DNA of 64,000 bases, taken from NCBI GenBank assembly GCA_964648205.1, contig CAZYNT010000001.1, positions 62,001-126,000 of the forward strand, written 5' to 3'. The notes under the pieces are model-generated. The model was not told where the DNA came from. It was given only the letters and a program-made list of their open reading frames with translations, and did no database searches. The stretch is from UBA12465 sp964648205. GTDB lineage: Bacteria > Patescibacteriota > Patescibacteriia > Patescibacteriales > UBA12465. Position 1 is the stretch's first letter; the number at the start of each line of letters is the position of its first letter. Shown piece by piece: positions 17,183 through 23,895 of this stretch. Position numbers and translations under genes: made by a program.

Positions 17183-17218
17183 ATGAGCGAAGATAAATTT
17201 ATGAGCGAAGATAAATTT
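17183..17218. repeat. 18-bp tandem duplication spanning a start codon
   Basis: ATGAGCGAAGATAAATTT occurs twice in direct tandem (17183-17200 and 17201-17218), duplicating the start codon and first five codons of the small gene. It is in frame. Confidence 0.95.
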
Positions 17219-17461
17219 CAATCTTTTGCGGACATAATAAAAATGAAACCAAAGATAAAAGCTCCCGCCTATCCTTGGCAGGATCTCGCTTTGCGTATTA
17301 TAAAAGAATTAAATATCCCCAATTTCAAGCGCGCCGCGGTTTTTAAAGTTTGCCGGGACCTGCCCGCCCATAAAGTTTCGCTTGCCCTTAACGACACCAA
17401 GGAGCTCTGCAAAGCCGGAGCCGCTTGGAAATATTTTTTCAAAATCATCGATCAAAAATAA
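17183..17461 (+). CDS. Conserved-looking small protein between the LigB-like gene and def
   Basis: A 92-residue product if started at ATG 17183; ATG 17201 and an ATG at 17153 overlapping the upstream gene are alternatives. The body after residue 20 is basic with a compact, aromatic-rich sequence (YPWQDLALRII, FKRAAVFKVCRDL, AAWKYFFKII). No family is recognised by name. The N-terminal six codons are an exact tandem duplication (MSEDKF twice), so the second ATG may be the ancestral start. The stop is 4 nt before def. Its position beside def and fmt hints at a translation-linked or DNA/RNA-binding role, but nothing shows this directly. Confidence 0.72.
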   Translation: MSEDKFMSEDKFQSFADIIKMKPKIKAPAYPWQDLALRIIKELNIPNFKRAAVFKVCRDLPAHKVSLALNDTKELCKAGAAWKYFFKIIDQK

Positions 17462-17465
17462 TTTT

Positions 17466-17945
17466 ATGCCCAAGCAATTAGAAATATTAATAAATCCTCA
17501 TCCGATTCTGCGGAAAAAGTCAGCGCCGCTTGACGAAGCAAAAATCTTAAAACCGGAATTCCAATCCTTTTTGGCCGACATGGCCGAAACAATGATAAAA
17601 AAAGACGGCGCCGGCTTAGCTGCTCCGCAAATCGGCCAGAATATCCGCGTCGTGGTTATCCATTATGAAAACCGAACTTTATTCCTTATCAACCCGCAAA
17701 TAACCAAAAAATCCTGGGCCAAAGAAATAGAGGAAGAGGGCTGCCTGTCAGTGCTTGATGAAAAAGGCGAAATAATTTACGCGCCGGTCGAACGCCATAA
17801 AAAAGTAAACTGCGTCTATATTGATGAAAAAGGCGAAAAGAAAAAAATTATCGCCGAAAAATTATTAGCGCGCATCATCCAGCACGAGCTCGACCATCTG
17901 GACGGAGTTTTATTCATCGACAAAATCACCAAAAATAAAAAATAA
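17466..17945 (+). CDS. def: Peptide deformylase
   Basis: Peptide deformylase removes the formyl group from the initiator methionine of nascent proteins, using a metal ion. The 159-residue product has all three signature motifs: GAGLAAPQIG (near 46), EEGCLSV (metal-ligand Cys, near 93) and QHELDHLDGVLF (His ligands and catalytic Glu, near 137). The ATG at 17466 is chosen; a longer frame from 17382 would overlap the preceding gene and add a non-homologous leader. It is followed after 3 nt by fmt, its functional partner, the usual def-fmt pair. Confidence 0.97.
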   Translation: MPKQLEILINPHPILRKKSAPLDEAKILKPEFQSFLADMAETMIKKDGAGLAAPQIGQNIRVVVIHYENRTLFLINPQITKKSWAKEIEEEGCLSVLDEKGEIIYAPVERHKKVNCVYIDEKGEKKKIIAEKLLARIIQHELDHLDGVLFIDKITKNKK

Positions 17946-17948
17946 ATT

Positions 17949-18893
17949 ATGCCTGATTCAAAAAGCGACAAAAAAATTCGCACTATTTTCATGGGAACGC
18001 CCGAGTTTTCCCTGCCCGGATTGGCGAGTTTGATTGCTTCTGCGAATTTTGAAATTGTCGGCATTTTTACGCAACCCGATAAGCCGTTCGGACGCAATCA
18101 AATATTAACTCCGCCCCCAATAAAAGACCTGGCCTTAAAGCATAATTTAAAAATATTCCAACCACTAAAAATAAGATCGGAAATTGAAACCATTAAAAAT
18201 TTACAGCCCGATCTAATCGTGGTCATCGCTTACGGAAAAATTATTCCGCCAGAAATTTTAAGCATTCCAAAATACTCTTGCATTAATGTTCATGCTTCCC
18301 TTTTGCCTCGTTACCGCGGTGCCGCCTGTCTGAACGCTCCGATCTTAAACGGCGACGGAGAAACCGGGGTCACAATCATGCAAATGGAAGCCGGCCTTGA
18401 TACCGGGCCGATTCTCAGGCAAGAAGCGATTAAACTAACGGGCGCGGAAACTTTGGAAACAGTCCACGACGAATTATCCACTCTGAGCGCTAAATTGTTA
18501 GTCCCAACTCTAAATGATTTTATTGCCGGAAAAATTACTCCGCAAATCCAAGATGATTCCCGAGCCAGCTATATCAAAACTTTAAAAAAGGAGGACGGTA
18601 AAATTGATTGGGCTAGACCGGCGCTTGAAATCGAAAGAATGGTGCGCGCTTACAACCCCTGGCCGGGAACTTACACCGTAAGCAACGGCAAGACAATAAA
18701 GCTGATATCGGTCGACCATGAAATTTTTAAATCAAATAATCATAAAACTGGAGAATCTTTCTTGGCCGATGGCCGCTTGGCCATCCAGTGTGGACAAGAT
18801 TCTTTGGTTATATTAAAATTACAACTTGAGGGTAAAAAAATGATGGAGAGCGCCGAATTCTTGCGCGGTCACAAAATTGGTCCCTTCGTCTAA
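17949..18893 (+). CDS. fmt: Methionyl-tRNA formyltransferase
   Basis: Fmt formylates initiator Met-tRNA with 10-formyltetrahydrofolate. The 314-residue length is normal. Signatures are IFMGTPEFSLPGL at the start, INVHASLLPRYRGAA (catalytic Asn/His region, near 112-126), GVTIMQMEAGLDTGPIL, and the C-terminal OB-like domain with INWARPALEIERMVRA-type sequence (here IDWARPALEIERMVRAYNPW). The last codons, including the TAA stop at 18891-18893, lie inside a 24-bp copy of the 5' end of the tRNA-Glu gene, so the gene's 3' end and a tRNA sequence overlap. Confidence 0.96.
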   Translation: MPDSKSDKKIRTIFMGTPEFSLPGLASLIASANFEIVGIFTQPDKPFGRNQILTPPPIKDLALKHNLKIFQPLKIRSEIETIKNLQPDLIVVIAYGKIIPPEILSIPKYSCINVHASLLPRYRGAACLNAPILNGDGETGVTIMQMEAGLDTGPILRQEAIKLTGAETLETVHDELSTLSAKLLVPTLNDFIAGKITPQIQDDSRASYIKTLKKEDGKIDWARPALEIERMVRAYNPWPGTYTVSNGKTIKLISVDHEIFKSNNHKTGESFLADGRLAIQCGQDSLVILKLQLEGKKMMESAEFLRGHKIGPFV

Positions 18894-18900
18894 CGGTTAG
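18877..18900 (+). repeat. 24-bp direct repeat of the tRNA-Glu 5' end, overlapping the fmt stop
   Basis: Positions 18877-18900 are identical to 19192-19215, which covers TT plus the first 22 nt of the tRNA-Glu gene. The first copy encodes the last four fmt codons and its stop. The repeats bracket 291 bp containing a GC hairpin (CGCTTCGC/GCGAAGCG at 18908-18927) and a broken GIY-YIG gene. Downstream of the first copy, GCGCCAGATTGAT at 18931 resembles the next part of the tRNA, so this may be a decayed tRNA copy. Confidence 0.9.
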
Positions 18901-18943
18901 CTCGCCTCGCTTCGCTCCGGCGAAGCGGGGGCGCCAGATTGAT

Positions 18944-19189
18944 ATGTATAAAATTTACTGGCTAATAAACGAAACTAAAGATAAAAGCTATATAGGCTTC
19001 ACTAATAATTTAGAGCAACGGCTGCAAGAACATCGCTAAGGCAAAACTAAAACAACAAAAAACTTTGGCAAATTTTCTTTCTCTATCCTAGAAGAAGCAA
19101 ACAATATAAATGAAGCCAGAAAAATGGAAAAATATTGGAAATCTGGCGGTGGAAGAAAAAAATTAAAAACAAAATTTAAATTAATATAA
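18944..19189 (+). pseudogene. GIY-YIG endonuclease-like gene with an in-frame stop
   Basis: ATG 18944 opens a frame reading MYKIYWLINETKDKSYIGF and TNNLEQRLQEHR, then TAA at 19037-19039. The same frame continues GKTKTTKNFGKF, ARKMEKYWKSGGGRKK to a final TAA at 19187. Without the internal stop this is an 81-residue GIY-YIG nuclease domain: YxxY...SYIGFT, the R of LEQRLQEH, and Glu in EEANNINEARKMEKYWK. One nonsense change (an AAG/AAA lysine codon to TAA is the likely event) has inactivated it. It lies between the two copies of the tRNA-Glu 5' sequence and ends 5 nt before the intact tRNA. Confidence 0.85.
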
Positions 19190-19193
19190 ATTT

Positions 19194-19267
19194 GGTCCCT
19201 TCGTCTAACGGTTAGGACGCCAGGTTCTCATCCTGGTAACAGGGGTTCGATTCCCCTAGGGACTACT
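19194..19267 (+). tRNA. tRNA-Glu (anticodon CTC)
   Basis: A 74-nt cloverleaf. The acceptor strands GGTCCCT/AGGGACT pair with a terminal G-U. The D-stem is GTCT/GGAC, the anticodon stem CCAGG/CCTGG around the loop TTCTCAT (anticodon CTC), and the T-arm GGGG-TTCGATT-CCCC. The discriminator is A and CCA is not encoded (CTA follows). A perfect hairpin terminator starts 4 nt downstream. Confidence 0.95.
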
Positions 19268-19270
19268 AAC

Positions 19271-19306
19271 TAAAAACATCCAGTGAATACTGGATGTTTT
19301 TAGTTA
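19271..19306. terminator. Strong hairpin terminator after tRNA-Glu
   Basis: A perfect 16-bp stem with loop GAAT (ACTAAAAACATCCAGT paired with its complement) ends in a T5-containing strand. It should stop transcription from the tRNA. Confidence 0.85.
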
Positions 19307-19310
19307 ATAA

Positions 19311-19510
19311 TTCGCAACTAGGGGAAGCGAACAGACGGCGAGCCTGCCTACCGGCAGGCAGGCGAGGCTCGAGTTCGAGTAGAGCGAGAGAGGATGAGCG
19401 ACGATAAACGCGAGTTGGCGAGCGTTTAGCGGGTCCGTTAAGGGCAACGAGCGGCGCCGAATCAGGCGTCGTGAGGTGGAATCCACCTAGAGACTAGAGA
19501 TAAAAATATC
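19311..19510. repeat. GC-rich repeat-like segment with nested inverted repeats
   Basis: About 200 bp much richer in GC than its surroundings, carrying no convincing gene. It contains the inverted repeat GCCTGCCTACCGGCAGGCAG (near 19341), further short inverted repeats (GGCGCC...; GGTGGAATCCACC near 19476), and an end CCTAGAGACTA that resembles the tRNA-Glu 3' end CCTAGGGACTA. This may be a REP/MITE-like element or decayed tRNA-derived sequence common in CPR genomes; that is inference. A 60-codon minus-strand frame here is not credible as a gene. Confidence 0.55.
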
Positions 19511-19530
19511 TCGTAAGGGTATTCTTTTAA

Positions 19531-20184
19531 TTATTTCTCTAAAATTAATTCTCCGTTTTTAAGTGCTTGATCATGAGAGGGACAAGTTGGCCATGGGCGA
19601 TCCAATACATCTTCAGAATCAAAAAGGAATATGAAACAATCACCAGGAGGAACTTTGCCGTAATTATTTGTTAAAATATAATCCTTATCTTTCCAAATAA
19701 TTCGTGAATAAATAGACCACGGATCAGTCCCAGTCTCAACTCGATGATGTATAACATGAAGACTAGCCTCTTTGCCATTGCACATATCCCCGGGATGAAA
19801 CTCACGCACACCCTTCTCGGTTTGCAGATAAAGATTAGATTTATAGTCTGGCGCGTATTCTATAATACTACTACCAATTGCCTCAAAAAATGAACTTAAT
19901 AAAACATACTCATTATTTATAACAAAACCGTCGGCAATAACACTGCCTGATTTACTATGCGCGAACAGACCGCCCCTTTTTGTTTTAAGAGCTTCTTCAT
20001 CTACTTTTAAAAAAATCTCCTCACCACAAGCAAATATACGATAATCAACTCTTGATAAAAGTCTTTCCATTCCTTTGCTTTTCTCTTTATTTTTTAATAC
20101 AAAAAATATACTTATGAAAATAATTAATACCGCCAAAAAGCATAAAATCCCAAATTTATAAATATGGTTTTTTATTAATTTCAT
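19531..20184 (-). CDS. Hypothetical single-anchor exported protein
   Basis: A 217-residue protein with one N-terminal membrane helix (about 12-31) followed by an extracytoplasmic domain of mixed charge. The domain has three to four cysteines (RIFACGEEIF, GDMCNGKEA, PPGDCFIF, WPTCPSHD) that could form disulfides. No family is recognised. The ATG at 20184 is 2 nt after the stop of the next gene upstream (20187-21146), so the two form an operon. Pairing with a YkuD-like protein suggests a role at the cell wall, but this is inference. Confidence 0.72.
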   Translation of the reverse strand: MKLIKNHIYKFGILCFLAVLIIFISIFFVLKNKEKSKGMERLLSRVDYRIFACGEEIFLKVDEEALKTKRGGLFAHSKSGSVIADGFVINNEYVLLSSFFEAIGSSIIEYAPDYKSNLYLQTEKGVREFHPGDMCNGKEASLHVIHHRVETGTDPWSIYSRIIWKDKDYILTNNYGKVPPGDCFIFLFDSEDVLDRPWPTCPSHDQALKNGELILEK

Positions 20185-20186
20185 AT

Positions 20187-21146
20187 TTAATCAATAACTT
20201 CAAGCTCGCCCACGCTTAGAAAATCTCCTTTGCGCGCTTTGATTAATTTATCATAGATCTCATTCCATTTTTCAATTTCAATTATTGTGATACAGCCAAG
20301 CGAAACTCTGCCTGTATGTAAATATCTTTCTCCTTCATGCCCGATTCTAAACCAACTCATCGCCCTCAGTGCCCTCTTCTCATAATTCCGTCCTTTAGGA
20401 TGCGGATAATCAGGCAATTCAATGTCATACCAACCTTTTTCCCATGGCGATTCAGGATAATCTGTAACTTGATATTTTTTATTACCAATAATCAGTTTCT
20501 TTTGAGAGGTGGAATATTGCAGATGAATTAAAGACTCATGCTTTACGTCTATTAAAAGACGGGAATTACCATTGTTTAGGCTGACAGAGGCTTTTTGATT
20601 TTTATATAAACCCTCTAACACCATAAAATATTCCCGCCCGCTTTCAATATATTCTGATTGTACTTTTAAAAAGGCGGGAAGAGAAACCGTCTCACCACCC
20701 GTTATCTTAACTTTAAGCCAGCCATTATCAACATCAGGGATATATCTTACCGTTTTCGTAACCAAAGCTTCAATCGTAACTTCAAAAAGAGCGGCGGACT
20801 TGCCCCACGTCTTGCCAAAACGATTTTCACGAAGTTCAATATTATAGGTGAAATTTTGCTGCTTAACGTTATCCGTATCAACTTTAATTATCTTTTCTAT
20901 TTTTCCGATATCGTTAAATAATATATCTTTTTCTAAAACGATGATTTTTACTTTGGCAGAAAATGTTTTCTGGTCAGAAGAAAAATCGCCTATCACTTGA
21001 TTAAATTCGGCGGTTTTTCTATCCCGCATCCTTTTATCAGCGTGAAAAATTTTATCCAATAATTCTATATCAATATGGATGTCGTTGCCAATTGATTTAC
21101 CTGTATATTTTATTTTTATAAGTTTGAATTGAATTTTTTTAAGCAT
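20187..21146 (-). CDS. Unknown protein with a possible L,D-transpeptidase-like HxnSxGC motif
   Basis: A 319-residue protein without a clear signal peptide. The C-terminal part (about 230-319) carries WFRIGHEGERYLHTG and RVSLGCITI, giving His270/His277 and Cys285 in an arrangement like the YkuD catalytic H...S-x-G-C, followed by KWNEIYDKLIKARKGD. The N-terminal 200 residues look beta-rich with KITGGETVSLPAF and no known domain. It could be a diverged peptidoglycan-active enzyme or effector-like protein. It has 2-nt spacing to the exported gene at 19531-20184 and lies 10 nt downstream of the HEPN gene. Family assignment is tentative. Confidence 0.68.
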   Translation of the reverse strand: MLKKIQFKLIKIKYTGKSIGNDIHIDIELLDKIFHADKRMRDRKTAEFNQVIGDFSSDQKTFSAKVKIIVLEKDILFNDIGKIEKIIKVDTDNVKQQNFTYNIELRENRFGKTWGKSAALFEVTIEALVTKTVRYIPDVDNGWLKVKITGGETVSLPAFLKVQSEYIESGREYFMVLEGLYKNQKASVSLNNGNSRLLIDVKHESLIHLQYSTSQKKLIIGNKKYQVTDYPESPWEKGWYDIELPDYPHPKGRNYEKRALRAMSWFRIGHEGERYLHTGRVSLGCITIIEIEKWNEIYDKLIKARKGDFLSVGELEVID

Positions 21147-21156
21147 ACAGATTTTT

Positions 21157-21636
21157 TTAAATTTTTAATACATCTTGCTCATTTAATATCGACTTCAGCT
21201 CCTTGACTTTTATCAACAGAGTTTTAGCGTCTGCATGGGCTTGGTGTAATTCTGCTTCTGAAATTCCGATAAAATCACCATATTCGATTCTATTTCTTTT
21301 CTTTCTCATTTGCTGAAATCTTTGAAACTCATTACCGAGTTCGCCATTAAGGAAGACGGCGGCGGCATTAATTACAATATAATGATGACCCTCTCCACTT
21401 GCTTTTACTCTATATCCGTTAATTAACAATATGGCTTCACAGCCTAATCTTATAGAATCGTAGATATTATTGTACACAATGTCCTCGTCCCCGGTGCCTA
21501 ATCCGGACAAGTTTTTATTTGCAAAATTATATAATCTATCAGCCTTCTCGATTTTTATTTCAACCCCCTTTAAATTGGGTAAAAAAGGCTCAATGGAATT
21601 ATTACTTAATAATGTTTGAATCTCTTGTAAAATCAT
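21157..21636 (-). CDS. HEPN-domain protein of a HEPN/MNT pair
   Basis: A 159-residue, largely helical protein with the HEPN pattern: YNNIYDSIRLGCEAILLING in the middle and RKKRNRIEYGDF near residue 112. Classical HEPN ribonucleases have R-N-x-x-x-H; here the sixth position is Tyr (RNRIEY), so the catalytic His may be absent. In HepT/MntA-type systems HEPN is the toxin, silenced by AMP modification of a nearby Tyr. It overlaps the upstream nucleotidyltransferase gene by 35 bp, the usual tight coupling of such pairs. Pairing is firm; toxicity is uncertain. Confidence 0.82.
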   Translation of the reverse strand: MILQEIQTLLSNNSIEPFLPNLKGVEIKIEKADRLYNFANKNLSGLGTGDEDIVYNNIYDSIRLGCEAILLINGYRVKASGEGHHYIVINAAAVFLNGELGNEFQRFQQMRKKRNRIEYGDFIGISEAELHQAHADAKTLLIKVKELKSILNEQDVLKI

Positions 21637-22189
21637 ATGGATCCCCTTTTAATTTAATTATTGGTGATAAGAATATATTAGATATAAAATTATTTTTTTC
21701 TTTAATCTTTTTAATAATTTCCTGACTACTGTAAATATGATAATTTATTTCTCTGGCAATTTTGCCCTCTATAGAACTTACCATGATAGTAAGGGCCTCT
21801 TGATCGATGTTTCCAATTAACATTAAATCAATATCGCTATTATTATTTTCCGTTCCTCTGGCTATTGATCCGAAAATAAAAGCGCATTCCACATTATCAA
21901 GTTTATCGATTAACTTTTTTAGTTCATTTTCTAAGCCGCTTGTTTTCGAAATAATGCTTTTTATTTCTTCATAAAGTGGGTGTTCTTTATTTAATCTAAA
22001 AAAACGCATATTTCCGCGACGTTCATCTAATAAGATTTTATCATCCACCAAATTATCTAAATATTTTTGATAATGACTCGGCTCTTTTTTTAGATTTTTA
22101 GCAATTTCTCTAAAATAATATTCTTTTTTTGAGTCTTCAAAAAAAAGCTTAAGGATTTCCCCTTCCCCGTTTTTTAAAAAATTTAGCAT
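21602..22189 (-). CDS. HTH-nucleotidyltransferase (MNT) partner of the HEPN protein
   Basis: This 195-residue protein has an N-terminal winged-helix domain (about 1-80: YYFREIAKNL, SHYQKYLDNLVDDKIL) and a minimal nucleotidyltransferase domain (about 95-190) with AFIFGSIARGTENNNSDIDL, the GS...DxD active site. MntA-type antitoxins use it to AMP-modify HEPN toxins; the HTH domain is likely to autoregulate. An 18-bp palindrome and two smaller ones lie just upstream (22245-22288) and overlap the likely -35 region. The start is ATG 22189. Confidence 0.88.
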   Translation of the reverse strand: MLNFLKNGEGEILKLFFEDSKKEYYFREIAKNLKKEPSHYQKYLDNLVDDKILLDERRGNMRFFRLNKEHPLYEEIKSIISKTSGLENELKKLIDKLDNVECAFIFGSIARGTENNNSDIDLMLIGNIDQEALTIMVSSIEGKIAREINYHIYSSQEIIKKIKEKNNFISNIFLSPIIKLKGDPYDFTRDSNIIK

Positions 22190-22244
22190 ATAGTATGTTT
22201 AATAATTTTTATTTCAATTATTCTTGATTATATTATACATAATT

Positions 22245-22288
22245 TATGTACAATTGTACATACTTTATGTACATAAGCTAATATTAGC
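22245..22288. promoter_or_regulatory. Palindromic operator cluster upstream of the MNT/HEPN operon
   Basis: Three palindromes stand in a row: TATGTACAATTGTACATA (22245-22262, perfect 18 bp), TATGTACATA (22266-22275, sharing the half-site) and GCTAATATTAGC (22277-22288, perfect). Minus-strand -10-like TATAAT boxes lie at 22237-22232 and 22232-22227, so a bound repressor would cover the -35 region. Likely target of the HTH domain of the MNT protein. Confidence 0.75.
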
Positions 22289-22367
22289 CAACGATTACAC
22301 ACTTATTAAGAAAAATATATTATCTCAAAACTTTCCTCCACCTCTCAATTTCGCCCATATCCTATAT

Positions 22368-23879
22368 TTATAACTCATACAAAAATATCATATAAGAGGT
22401 GCCTTCCAGGTGGCCTTTTTCTGTAAAGTTCTTCCGGAAGTCATTCTTTAAAGTCGCAGCAAATGGATTATCTTCTGTAAAAACCAGCCAAACCCTCTTA
22501 CTGCCAGATGATTTAATATTATTTATCAATACATCCGAGCTCGGAAATGTGTTGTTATTATTTTTAATAATCTTATTTACATCTTGGTAAAGTTGATGAG
22601 TAGCCATTTCTTCGGGGAATGACTTTTTTATAAAAAACTTAAGATTAATATTCATGCGACCTATATAATAATCAATCGTTGGCCTCGAAAGTCCGGTAAA
22701 CACTAGCCAATCATTATCCTGGGCTATCGATAAAAAATTGGACACAACTGTCCGCTCATTAATTTTTTGGTTTTTGATGTTATTCTTTTCCCTAATTACC
22801 TCTGCATAACTAAAAATAATCAATAATAAAATTAAAGAGCAGACAATCCATTTATTTTTAAGACGAGAAAACAATATGGCGAATAGAAGAATAAAAGCCG
22901 GCAAAACTACGGCCTCATAGCGCCCCGGCTCATAAAAATTTACAAAATGACCCACAATCCATGCCACCAACAATGGGATAAATAGGTAACCAAGCAACCA
23001 TGATAAGTTGGAAATAATCTTATTATAATTAATTTTTTTTAACTTAAAATAGATTCTATCTTTTGTTTCTTCTAAGTAACCAAAAATAGCAAGAGCCGAT
23101 ATTAGACCAAATATTATATAAATTCCAGTAGCCCCGTACATAAAATAATGGAAAGTATCGAATATTGTTTTAAATGATGTTAAAGAAATCCAGCTGCTTG
23201 CTCCATTTTCCCTATATTGCCACAAGATTACTATCCAGGGCGAACTAATAAATACGGCAGCAATTTGGCAAAAGAGTATTTTAAAAGATTTTTTATAAAG
23301 CAGCCAGCTAATAAATTGGGATCCCAATAATAACAAGAACCAGGGATGAGAACAGACGCCTAAAACAGTAAAAAACAAATACCAAATAACATTTTTATAC
23401 CGAAAGTGCTTTAGTAAAATATAAAATTGAAAATACGAAAGAATGCTCAGTAGTATGACCAATGAATACTGCCTGGCTTGAATAGAATAGAAAATACTAA
23501 AATAATTTATTGCCAGTAAAAAGGCCGCCCATAGGCCGGTACGCACACCTCTAATTAATACTCCGAGTTTATAAATTGCTATAAGTGAAAGCAAGCTTAA
23601 AATTACAGATAAAGAACGGAGTCCGATCTCATTATTTCCAAATAAAACCGACCAAAATTTTAATAAATAAAAGTAAGCGACATTGCTGCCAGAATTAACC
23701 AAATTGGACCACGAGTTAATCAAATTTGTATTAAGGGCATTGGCTACCCCAGCCTCATCTAGCCACAATGGCCTTAAAGATAAATGATCTAATCGTAAAA
23801 TACTGGCTAAGACAAAAATAGCTAAAAAAATTAAGACATTTCGATTCTTTTTTATTATCTTTCTTAAATTATTTACCAT
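22368..23879 (-). CDS. GT-C membrane glycosyltransferase (GT39/ArnT-like)
   Basis: This 503-residue protein has about ten to eleven membrane helices and the first-loop acidic motif LRPLWLDEAGVA (near residue 37-48) of ArnT/PMT-type GT-C enzymes, then RSLSVILSLLSLIAIYKLG. The C-terminal 130 residues form a soluble domain beginning after a helix near 350 (IKNQKINERTVVSNFL). Such enzymes transfer a sugar from a polyprenyl-phosphate donor on the outer face of the membrane; substrate unknown. It lies 16 nt downstream of the exported propeller gene at 23896-26136, so it may decorate that or similar proteins. Confidence 0.83.
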   Translation of the reverse strand: MVNNLRKIIKKNRNVLIFLAIFVLASILRLDHLSLRPLWLDEAGVANALNTNLINSWSNLVNSGSNVAYFYLLKFWSVLFGNNEIGLRSLSVILSLLSLIAIYKLGVLIRGVRTGLWAAFLLAINYFSIFYSIQARQYSLVILLSILSYFQFYILLKHFRYKNVIWYLFFTVLGVCSHPWFLLLLGSQFISWLLYKKSFKILFCQIAAVFISSPWIVILWQYRENGASSWISLTSFKTIFDTFHYFMYGATGIYIIFGLISALAIFGYLEETKDRIYFKLKKINYNKIISNLSWLLGYLFIPLLVAWIVGHFVNFYEPGRYEAVVLPAFILLFAILFSRLKNKWIVCSLILLLIIFSYAEVIREKNNIKNQKINERTVVSNFLSIAQDNDWLVFTGLSRPTIDYYIGRMNINLKFFIKKSFPEEMATHQLYQDVNKIIKNNNNTFPSSDVLINNIKSSGSKRVWLVFTEDNPFAATLKNDFRKNFTEKGHLEGTSYMIFLYEL

Positions 23880-23895
23880 AAAGTAATAATACGAA

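Noticed and set aside
19304..19486. Minus-strand 60-codon frame in the GC-rich repeat
   Set aside because: Composition follows the inverted repeats, and there is no ribosome site or homology signature; treated as part of a repeat element.
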